Of a DNA stretch of 64,000 nt, positions 47,481-56,857 are shown in pieces. Made by a program: the position numbers and the translations under genes. Under the pieces are notes generated by a model. The model ran no database searches, had not been told where the DNA came from, and worked only from the letters and a program-made list of their open reading frames with translations. The stretch is from Carposina sasakii (taxonomy: Eukaryota > Arthropoda > Insecta > Lepidoptera > Carposinidae), in the NCBI GenBank assembly GCA_014607495.2, contig CP053156.1, positions 124,001 through 188,000 on the forward strand, written 5' to 3'. Position 1 is the first letter of the stretch. The number at the start of each line of letters is the position of its first letter.

Positions 47481-47959
47481 AAAGAAGTTTCTGCGAAGTC
47501 AGTTATCCCAAATAGGTTTCGGAGTATCAAGTTTCTACCAAATAGACCGCCCCCAATTTAAACACGCCTTTGTATGGTTACGTGATCCCCGCCTGTGTGC
47601 TGTCATCAAATGCGTCGCGCTAACAAGATTTTTAAAATTAATGTGTATACGAGTAGATGTGTCAAACCTGCCTATACCTACCCTCTGCGAACTTTATAAC
47701 GCTTTTTAGGACACCTACGACTTCAGCCGATATTATATTTGTATCCTGTTACTCTGATCTAAATCCGTTAAGATAGTTTCTCCACGAAAGACTAACAAAC
47801 CTCCCAACATCCATATTCTCAAACATTATTTTATAAAATAAGTAGGTAGTCTTTTTAACAGTTAACTTCGTCTAGAGACAACACAGCAATTTATTTATCT
47901 ACGGGTGGCTGAACTAAACTTTTACCGATAGCATTAATTAATTTAGTGGGTATTCCTGT

Positions 47960-48180
47960 GCTGATGCACTAGAATACATCAGCTGCATCTCCTTCCGTGC
48001 ATGTCGTAACAGTCGACTCAGGAATTCGGACATTCTCTCGGCCGATGAGCCAGTAACTTGTCATTGATCATTGCTATCTGTCTTCGCTATCCTAAACGTG
48101 GCTATGGAAACTCCTTATGACCCTGCAGTTCTGCGGACTTCTGCGGCTACCCCATTTCGGGAACACGGTCGTGTGTATAA
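47960..48180 (-). repeat. Dispersed repeat (CTGCAGGGTCATAAGGAG type)
   Basis: Reverse complement matches 22015-22205 well (GACATGCACGGAAGGAGATG, GGCCGAGAGAATGTCCGAAT). Confidence 0.65.
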
Positions 48181-48182
48181 CT

Positions 48183-48337
48183 ATCATCATCATCACCAGC
48201 CTATTGCAGTCCAGGCAGCCTATTGCAGGCAGGCGGGTTGGTGACCACAGTTTGTATTTTGGACTATGTTGTCAACACGGGAGGCGCTGAAAGATAAAAA
48301 TTACTAACTAAACTCTGCCGGCACCACGCGGCGGCGT
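48183..48337 (-). mobile_element. RTE-associated dispersed repeat, shortened
   Basis: The + strand ATCATCATCATCACCAGCCT then GCAGGCGGGTTGGTGACC, TGTTGTCAACACGGGAGGCG and CTCTGCCGGCACCACGCGGC: the reverse complement of 46292-46559 with internal deletion and a small local duplication (CAGCCTATTGCAG twice). Confidence 0.75.
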
Positions 48338-48348
48338 AGCGTGTAAAC

Positions 48349-48721
48349 AGGGTGATTTTTGGTCGTCAACGTTCCTGAAAACTACGGAATCTCCTCATCA
48401 TCACGATCATTTTTCTCCATGAAAGCATACCTGGGAAGTGTCTGGTTTCCAAAATATTAGGGTCCAAAGTTGAGTAAATAGACTGCGTTTTTCTGCATTA
48501 ATGCACATAGACGCGCGTAGCAAGATTTTTTCACGAGAAATAATTGATATCTGTCTATGAAAAAACTAGCATAAATACTGGACACTACAAATTTCGCCCT
48601 ATTAAGTAATTAAAACAAAAAAAATTACATCGTTTCCCACCATTTTTTTGGCATAAACTTATTTTATTTGATGTATAGAGTACGTACCCTTCGTTAATGG
48701 TGGCGACGAAAAAACAACCTG
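48349..48721 (+). mobile_element. CAGG-GGTCGTCAACG repeat, copy 2
   Basis: From CAGGGTGATTTTTGGTCGTC to GACGAAAAAACAACCTGTA; close to 16264-16655. It abuts the foldback element starting at 48723. Confidence 0.8.
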
Positions 48722-48722
48722 T

Positions 48723-49544
48723 ATATGTCGTGGCCATATTGTTAAATTGATCATTTCATGAAATGGTCGAGCATTTCATGAAGTGGTCGCATTTCATGAA
48801 GTGGCCAATTCAATTTGACCAGATCGTTAAATCGTCTACATTTCACGATTTTGTCATCCACGTTTGGCCAAATCGTATTAACAGGGTGTCCATAAAATCC
48901 GAATGTGGTAAGAGCTTACACCATATATAAGTATAATAAGGTATATGGTATGATTTTTTTGCTATTATTTATGTGATATTTTCACAATATAATATTTAAA
49001 AACATAAAAGACTTTACAAAAGCGATTCGCATCTGGCACATCGCCGGACGCTGCCTGGGCACGCTCGCTCCGCTCGCTCGGCTCGTGCGTCATTTGTCAT
49101 AGTCTAACCTAACCTAACCTAACCTATCGTAATCTAAGGTTTTTGTTTAACAATATTATTATAAACCACCATTAAGTCTAATATACATTATACAATATAA
49201 CACACTATCCGTGAACTTCTTCTGCATAGTCACCCTACTCTCTTTAATTTGTTTTATAACCTAAAAAGAAAAATCCGCCATCTTCACACATAAATAAAAC
49301 GCGCGCAGCGCCTCTACCGGTGACATGTAACTATTTTACGATATGATCAATAATCTTGCCACTTCATGAAATGATCGGGCGTTTAGTTGCCCATATCGAG
49401 AAACGATTTTTAATCATCGATCTGCCCAAACCATATCATGATGTGGCCAATAGACAGTTGAACTTTTCATGAAATGCGACCATTTCATGAAATGCTCGAC
49501 CATTTCATGAAATGATCAATTCTACGATATGGCCACGACATATA
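48723..49544. mobile_element. GC-core foldback element, TTTCATGAAATGGTC-arm type, copy 1
   Basis: About 822 bp. Terminal repeats begin TATGTCGTGGCCATAT and consist of words of the type CATTTCATGAAATGGTCGAG repeated two to four times, in inverted orientation at the other end. The core at about 49045-49085 (GCACGCTCGCTCCGCTCGCT...) is followed by four CCTAA units at about 49110-49130. No coding capacity. Confidence 0.85.
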
Positions 49545-50390
49545 TATGTCGTGGCCATATTGTTAAATTGATCATTTCATGAAATGGTCGAGCATTTCAT
49601 GTGGTCGCATTTCATGAAGTGGCCAATTCAATTTGACCAGATCGTTAAATCGTCTACATTTCACGATTTTGTCAACGTTTGGCCAAATCGTATTAACAGG
49701 ATGTCCATAAAATCCGAATGTGGTAAGAGCTTATATAAATAATATATACCGTACACCATATATAAGTATACCATAAGGTATGATGGTATGATTTTTTTTG
49801 CTATTATTTATGTGATATTTTCACAATATAATATTTAAAAACATAAAAGACTTTACAAAAGCGATTCGCATCTGGCACATCGCCGGACGCTGCCTGGGCA
49901 CGCTCGCTCCGCTCGCTCGGCTCGTGCGTCATTTGTCATAGTCTAACCTAACCTAACCTAACCTAACCTATCGTAATCTAAGGTTTTTGTTTAACAATAT
50001 TATTATAAACCACCATTAAGTCTAATATACATTATACAATATAACACACTATCCGTGAACTTCTTCTGCATAGTCACCCTACTCTCTTTAATTTGTTTTA
50101 TAACCTAAAAAGAAAAATCCGCCATCTTCACACATAAATAAAACGCGCGCAGCGCCTCTACCGGTGATTCATGTAACTATTTTACGATATGATCAATAAT
50201 CTTGACCACTTCATGAAATGATCGGGCGTTTAGTTGCCCATATCGAGAAACGATTTTTAATCATCGATCTGCCCAAACCATATCATGATGTGGCCAATAG
50301 ACAGTTGAACTTTTCATGAAATGCGACCATTTCATGAAATGCTCGACCATTTCATGAAATGATCAATTCTACGATATGGCCACGACATAT
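49545..50390. mobile_element. GC-core foldback element, copy 2 (head to tail)
   Basis: Nearly identical to 48723-49544, with a few small indels (a shortened word near 49600, extra bases near 49728-49752 and 50167). It starts directly where copy 1 ends, so the junction is the palindrome GGCCACGACATATATATGTC-GTGGCC at 49531-49556. One extra CCTAA unit in the core. Confidence 0.85.
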
Positions 50391-52070
50391 ACATATGTAA
50401 ATTTGTATACCAATATGAGCCGAAACGACACAGGCGCCTTCGATCTCTAGTAAAAAATATCAGTAAGGAAAAGTTAAATCAAGGATTTTGTATTTCTTTC
50501 ACTAAGTACCATACTACTACCATTATACAATTTTCTATTTGCCCATTGATTTACAGCCACATAGTCAGGCAGTGCGGCAGATATTCTAACACTTTCAACA
50601 TACTGTGAGAACTATGCCAAAGTAAAATACCCTATCACAGTATACTCATTAAAACTTAGAAACCCGCTCTAGCTTCAATATAGTTTTACTATCATCTTTT
50701 ATGAAAGAAAAACTGGACTCTTGTAACTTTATTTGCTTCCTCGGAAATAATATATTACATAACTATTATATTAAAAACTTCATAACAATCCGTTACGTCT
50801 TTAATAGGACTTACTTTGAATTTAGTTTGTAGTTTAGGCAATTTTACTGTTTATAATAATATTTTCTTTGGATAATGTTATAAACCCATGTGGCTCTCTG
50901 AAACACGATACGTTTGCGACCAAAACACAATATTTGTCGAAATTCTCCATCACATCAATTTCAGTCCAATTTATCATAAGAGATAGATTAGTTTCGAAGT
51001 AAATCAACTAGCATTAAGATAGCAAGGAGGCAGAAACAATTTCAGTTTGGGTGATGGTTTCCGTACGAAATTTAAAGCCTGTACTCCCCAGGGATTAGCG
51101 ATACTAATGGTCTTGCCCGACCATAGAGCACTCCATCATATACCTATACATAGCTGTATAATATAGTTAGTTTAAAGTATCATCTTTAAGGATCCTCTAA
51201 TATTCACGGCCTATTAATGTTGTGGTTAGCTATAATTTCTCAGACATTTCCATCTTATTTTTAAATAAATTGTATGTATGTATTATATGTATTATTATAC
51301 ACTACCTCACATTAGTACCTACATTCTTTGATCAAATCTACATTGCATTTTTATCCGGCTGTCAAGGAACGGTAAGATAAAATAAGAAAGTTCTTAATTG
51401 CTCTTTTAAAATTTTATACAAAAACGAACTTAAGTCTACATAACATTTTCTTTCAATTAACCAGTATTGCTAGAGATAAATTTGAGGGTACTTGTAGTTG
51501 TATTGTGGAAAATGTTAGCTCCTGTAGTTACTTTGGATTTTAGATTTTAGAACTAGGTCTGCCTCTAGGTTCTTTTACTTTTGCTTTTATTTTACGTTAG
51601 AAAATAAGTTTACTCCCAAACGCATAAACGATACCTACTTACATTTTAATTATCATAAATAACATTCGAATACCATTCTATTTTAAGGTTAATTGTCCCA
51701 CTAGGTATGTTATTCGATGCATTTTCCCCAGGGATCAAGATAAGCTCTTATTGGAACCCCAACAAAGATATAAAGGTATCACAGAAAGGTAAAATTAAAA
51801 ATAGTAGATTAAATGGTAAATAAATAGGTATATTGTAAAGTATTTAACCGCATTTTTAAGACATTTGTAAACTTTTATATACAAAAATAAATTATTTTAG
51901 GACTAACCTAAATGAATCATTAAAGTTTAGTTGCCTTTAGGTATTCAATCGCTTTATAGCGAAAAGTCACATACATTTTTAAAAGCTTATAGCAAGACCA
52001 CAATCGAGGTCTAATTCACAGATCAGAAAACTAAACCTTTTGTACGTGCGCAAATAATCTGCTGAATAAT
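50391..52070. other. Intergenic stretch
   Basis: No exon, RNA gene or repeat recognised; AT-rich. Confidence 0.4.
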
Positions 52071-52077
52071 TTCGATT

Positions 52078-52083
52078 TTTATT
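52078..52083 (-). promoter_or_regulatory. Poly(A) signal of PSI-IPT gene B
   Basis: AATAAA on the - strand about 100 bases after the stop at 52181. Confidence 0.5.
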
Positions 52084-52180
52084 ATTGCAAATATTGCAAT
52101 TGGCTATCAATACATGCTAATATAATAATAATATAATAATATAACAATATATATATATGTATTAATGTTCTGATTTTCAT

Positions 52181-52753
52181 CTAACACGCTTCACAATTTG
52201 GTGTCAATTCGCAGCGACACACTTGGATCGGCTGCGCGCCGTCGAAAGCCTTATTATTGTCCCACAACACTGTCACTGTGCCACTCACGTACGGTTTATC
52301 CGATTCGTTCGTTAAAGGCACCGACTCACAATATACGCGATCACTGAAAAGCACTGCCTTCACCGATATTTCTTTGCCATCTAAATATATTTTACACTTC
52401 CATGGGGTAAACGCCATATGGATATGTATTTGTGTTATTCTAACACTTATCGCTGTATTTGAGCCACTTTTAACAACTATTGGCTTGGTTGGCTCTGCCA
52501 CTTTTGGGCAAAACTCTGGTCCTGCCAAAAAAGCATCAGTATTTTGTGAGTAGATGACATTGTCGTTGTTGCATTCCTGGTACGAGCAGGTACTCCTCGA
52601 GATACACCATGAACAAGAGCTCAGAGTTAAGCACTCGAAGCAAGAAGATAGTGATCTACATTTCTGCACATTTCTCTCTGGAACACCACTTTCTGCCAAA
52701 GAGATACATATGCCTACTAGAGTGGTGCTGAAGATAATGTTGTTTCCTTTCAT
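52181..52753 (-). CDS. Small secreted PSI-IPT protein B (plexin-module-like)
   Basis: A 190-codon uninterrupted frame. Start ATG at 52753 follows, on the - strand, a polypyrimidine tract and CAG about 15 bases upstream, so a 5' UTR exon is likely, as for the gene at 38418. Residues 6-22 (IIFSTTLVGICISLAES) form a signal peptide. PSI domain: C32-x5-C38-x2-C41-x5-C47-x-W49-C50-x5-C56-x4-C61, identical spacing to protein A. IPT-like part: FCPKVAEPTKPIVVKSGS, WKCKIYLDGKEISVKA, DRVYCESVPLT, SGTVTVLWDNNKAFDGAQP; then CRCELTPNCEAC and stop, so it ends at the first cysteines of what would be the next PSI of a plexin. NES in TNESDKP is a possible N-glycosylation site. No membrane anchor. By eye about a third identical to protein A, densest in the last 60 residues. 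Confidence 0.77.
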   Translation of the reverse strand: MKGNNIIFSTTLVGICISLAESGVPERNVQKCRSLSSCFECLTLSSCSWCISRSTCSYQECNNDNVIYSQNTDAFLAGPEFCPKVAEPTKPIVVKSGSNTAISVRITQIHIHMAFTPWKCKIYLDGKEISVKAVLFSDRVYCESVPLTNESDKPYVSGTVTVLWDNNKAFDGAQPIQVCRCELTPNCEAC

Positions 52754-53393
52754 GGTTTAAACAGATACCTGAAAAAATTAAAATAGTATTTAATACAAGC
52801 AACATTAAACATGCATTAATAAAGTGTATTGAACTCGCCTCTTCTAATGTGCCGTATTGATCCAACTTGAATGCCGTACCTACCGATATTCTATCAGTCA
52901 TATATACTTGAGAAGCGCCCCCGGTAAATAAGTATTTATTATAAGGTTAAATCATAAGCAGATAAGGTGGCATGATGTCTATTATCTGTCCAAATAAAAT
53001 CTTTATGTTGGCTTATATTACTGCGCTGATTAGATATTGTCGTGACCACAGAGAAGGGGTCATGACCCAAGGCGTGATATATATCATTAACCACGTGTTT
53101 ATTAGAGATGAGGAGTTGCGGATGGGATGACTCCTGACCTGGGCAGTTTAGTACTTGAGTCTTCTCTATGACTAAACATGTTGTATGTATAAATTAATGA
53201 TATGTGATTAGAGCTATCACACAACAGCTTCACTATAATATTGTCAAAATGACTGTAGTGTACCTACGTATAGAAAATTTTATATCTGCCTACTGATTTG
53301 GAATACCAGGGGTATGGTATAACTAATGGGTATATGGGTAACTAATAATTCTCGTTGCGACTGTAGTGTCTTGTGTTCGTGATCATGATTCGG

Positions 53394-53445
53394 CAGATCC
53401 GAGGGTCAGCGGAGGGTGTAGGGCCCGGTGGTGGGCGACCCTCAA
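53394..53445 (+). repeat. Short dispersed repeat (shared with 40165-40215)
   Basis: CCGAGGGTCAGCGGAGGGTG then TAGGGCCCGGTGGTGGG. Overlaps the small open frame 53366-53548, which is therefore not believed. Confidence 0.65.
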
Positions 53446-53860
53446 TAGAGATTTGAACTTCCGAATAGTGACGCCTGATACAATTAAATATTTAACTAAT
53501 TATAAGCCAGCTATCTGTATTTGTATCTCGGTGTTATATTTAACTTGAAACAAGGGTTCAGAACAGCAAATCTAGTCTAGACTCAAATGTCGACAAAGCC
53601 ATTTTTCAGTTGACGTAAAACTTGTATGTATAGGATCAACGTTACAAATGTCATGAAGCTTCGATGCTAGACGAATATATTATGCATTCTGTTAGTATTG
53701 AAATATACTTGGAATGCGAATCCCTGTTAAAATTACACACAGACAAGCATTTAGGGTGATAAAGACTTTTAACTATTAGTCTTCTAAGCCCATGGTTACA
53801 ATAATATTATGACTTTGACATTTCTGGTTAAAGAAAAATGATAATATTTTTATATTATTT

Positions 53861-54126
53861 ATACAGAGTGTAACAAAAAGGGTATGTTAAGCGAAAAGCT
53901 ATGTAAATAGCCCACTATAGAGAACTTATCCACAAAATTTAATACTCGAAATCACATGTTTATTTTTCAAGATTGTATCAAAATTCCTGAGATATTTCAA
54001 AATTCTCCATAGAATCTTGAAAAATAAACATGTGATTTCGAGTATTAAATTTTGTGGATAAGTTCTCTATAGTAGGCTATTTACGTAGCTTTTCGCTTAA
54101 CATACCCTTTTTGTTACATCCTGTAT
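53861..54126. mobile_element. TA-flanked MITE with long inverted repeats
   Basis: Second good copy of the family at 35071-35336: GAGTGTAACAAAAAGGGTAT at the left, CCCTTTTTGTTACATCCTGT at the right, arms of about 110 bp. Confidence 0.85.
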
Positions 54127-54127
54127 A

Positions 54128-54498
54128 CCTGTTTTTGGTCGTCAACGATCCCGAATACTACAGAATCTCCTCATAATCACGATCATTTTTCTCCGTAGAA
54201 GCCATACCTGAGAAGTTTCTGGTTCCCAAGATATTAGGGTCCAAAGTTGAGTAAATAGACTGCGTTTTTCTGGATAAATGCACATAGACGCGTGTAGTAA
54301 GATTTTTTCACGAGAAATAATTAATATAAATTTAAAATAAATAATTAATTTAAATTTCGCCCGATCGAGTAATTTAAATATTTTTTTCAAAAAAATTTAC
54401 ATCGTTTCCCAAATTTTTTTTGCAAAAAACTTACTTTATTTAATGTATAGAATACGTACGTACCCTTCGTTTAGGGTGGCAACGAAAAAACATCCTGT
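54128..54498 (+). mobile_element. CAGG-GGTCGTCAACG repeat, copy 3
   Basis: TTTTTGGTCGTCAACGATCC to GCAACGAAAAAACATCCTGT. It directly follows the MITE 53861-54126 and shares its CATCCTGTAT terminus. Confidence 0.8.
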
Positions 54499-56009
54499 AT
54501 ACATACACTGTCTATCTACCTATACTATCTATACGCCTACAATAACGATATGGTAATCTTGTTGGTGTGAAAACAAAACTTCTCAAACTTTTTACATTTA
54601 TATTCAGTCAGGGATGGGCAAAGTCTTCTTTCTTTTTACTAACCGCCTTAATATTAGAAAAGTTACTAATGCCATATAAACATATAAATATATTTTGGAA
54701 GCTTGGCTTATTTCTACTCAGAAAAATTCAAAGCAAGCATATCCATCAAATATGTTTAGTCATTATGTTTTGATGTAAAGAGATTAAGGAGCGGTATAAG
54801 ACAAATATCCGGACATCATCGAACGCTATAATTCAATAGCTCTGCAATGTAATAAGTAATTATAATTCAATAGCAATGCTCTGCAGATGTAAAAGATGAA
54901 TGAAAAGTTGCTAGCTTATTGCCTGAAAGAACGCTCCCGAGTTCCTTAGTAGACTCTTACAACGTGCACGGATATATTGCAGGTGCCATATTATTGTTGC
55001 CAGTATCAGAGAAATAGGAGAAAGTTGGGAAAAAGCTATGAGAAGAATGAATATGAACGAACTGCAAAACATTTTAAATTTACCTTTTACATACACGCCC
55101 AGTGCTCAGGCAAACTGTGGTGCAATCAATTGCGAGCCGGAAGCGTTCAAAATATTTATTGTTGACATATTTTACAGAGATATCACGCGGCACCGACGCA
55201 ACAAAAGTACGCGTGGAAACAATTCGCCATCACTTGACCGGAAGAGAAAAATATCAGGTTTTGTGATACAGAATAACCATTCAGCAGTTTTTATCGCATC
55301 GTATAAGAATAAAAGTACCTACATACGGTTTGCTTTACAGTTTTTGAACATATAAGTCAAACGTTGACTTATAGTTATGGTTAATTACTCATATTATTTC
55401 TATATTGTATTTCTATTATGTTGGCTTTATAATTAAATTAATTAATAAATTATTATCTACTTGTTTGTACGTATCTATTTCTCAATAACATGATGATTTC
55501 CTAATTTTTATCCATAGCAAGGGCAACTCGCTTGTATAAATAATATTTTCTACGAAACTATACCTACACCTTAATCTCAATTTATCTTTAATACTATATG
55601 AATAGGTCGAGATATGGACAAATTATTGTGATAACCCTATCAATATACATACTTTTATAAATCAATGCACATTAAAATTTGTGTACACAACCAATACCTA
55701 CTATAATTATGAGTAAAATAACAACTCTACGAGATTACGAGTATTGTCACTCAACAAAATATCGCAATAATGGCATTGTTTATTTCGATTTAAAGATCTA
55801 ACAAAAATAAAATAGTTATGTAGCCATAAAATCACTTAGGTACTAGTTGTAACCTTGTAACTATGTATTATTCTGAAAGCTGTAATGACCGTATTGTCAC
55901 CTTGCTACGAACTACGAAAAGACTACGGCGTAGTAGCCACCTCAAAAATCTCCGTAGTAGAATATAGCCTTCGTTCAGACTTATATCATAGAACTTCGAT
56001 ATCACTTAC
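54499..56009. other. Intergenic stretch
   Basis: A weak relic of the 22015-type repeat lies at 54895-54985. The open frame 55038-55355 (+) has some protein-like parts but no splice or homology support. Confidence 0.4.
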
Positions 56010-56201
56010 AATAGGCGTTTTTCTACTAGACGACACGACCACGACATTTTGTCACCTAGTGCAGGGGCCGTGACGTGGTCGTATCGTCAAATGGTAAAAA
56101 CGAGCCATACTAGGTAATACATTTTTGCTTCCAAAAAGCCGTGGTCGTGTCGTTATCGTGGTCGTGTCGTAGCCCTGTCGTCTAGTGGAAAACACTCTAT
56201 A
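56010..56201. mobile_element. MITE with CTAGACGACA-type inverted ends
   Basis: Left GGCGTTTTTCTACTAGACGA, right reverse complement AGTGTTTTCCACTAGACGAC. The interior holds several CGTGGTCGTGTCGT words. About 190 bp, non-coding. Confidence 0.7.
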
Positions 56202-56471
56202 ACATTGTTACAGGTTAGCTACAGATTAGGATACGACATATCTTACAAAATTTTGCTACTATGTTGTGGTACTTAGAACATACTCCAAAAAGTAGATATA
56301 ACAATAATAATATATAATAACATAATACTTACTTATGTATGATAAACCATAATATTTTAAAAATATTTTAAATAGAAAATATTTTATCCACAATGTGAAT
56401 TGTTTAATTTACATTATTCAAATGAACCATTCCTATGTGTATGCGTGACCACAACATGTTATATTTGTTAT

Positions 56472-56662
56472 ACTAGTGGACGCCCGCGACATCGTCCGCG
56501 TGGACTGTAGGGAAAAAATTTTTCAAAATTATCTGGGATAAAAATATTTTCCCGGTTTGAATAAAAATATTTTATTCAAATCGTTTCAGCCGTTTTTACG
56601 TGAACGAGTAACAAACATTCATCCGTACTTACAAACTTTCGCGTTTGTAATATTAGTAGGAT
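56472..56662 (-). mobile_element. Helitron-like element, short variant, full length
   Basis: The + strand runs from ACTAGTGGACGCCCGCGACA (CTAGT end reversed, with hairpin GCCCGCGAC..GTCCGCG) to TTACAAACTTTCGCGTTTGT and AATATTAGTAGGA (TCCTACTAATATT 5' end reversed). About 191 bp; the best-preserved copy in the window. Confidence 0.8.
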
Positions 56663-56710
56663 CTACAGAAAACTATAATAATTAAATTAAATAAAGCAAT
56701 GTATTTTCTT

Positions 56711-56857
56711 CTATACTACTAGCGACCGGCCATGACTTCATCTACTAGGACCGGCATATTCTTACTACAGCGACCGGCCATTCCACTAGCGACCGGCCAT
56801 GACTTCTACACTACTAGCGACCGGCCATGACTTCTATACTACTAGCGACCGGCCATA
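56711..56857. repeat. Minisatellite built from a Helitron-like end
   Basis: Five irregular units on the word TACTAGCGACCGGCCATGAC-TTC, spaced about 30-45 bp. The word resembles the ACTAGTGACCCGCC Helitron end at 35487. Confidence 0.75.

Noticed and set aside
47395..47709. 104-codon open frame on the + strand
   Set aside because: Starts in the word-array arm of a foldback element and shows no family features.
48740..50380. CRISPR-like regular repeats (CATTTCATGAAATGGTC words)
   Set aside because: Eukaryotic context, units adjacent and inverted, no unique spacers; they are the arms of foldback elements.
55038..55355. 105-codon open frame on the + strand with partly protein-like composition
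   Set aside because: No acceptor or donor of quality, no recognisable motif, and the sequence before it is a degraded dispersed repeat; the second half is low-complexity and basic.
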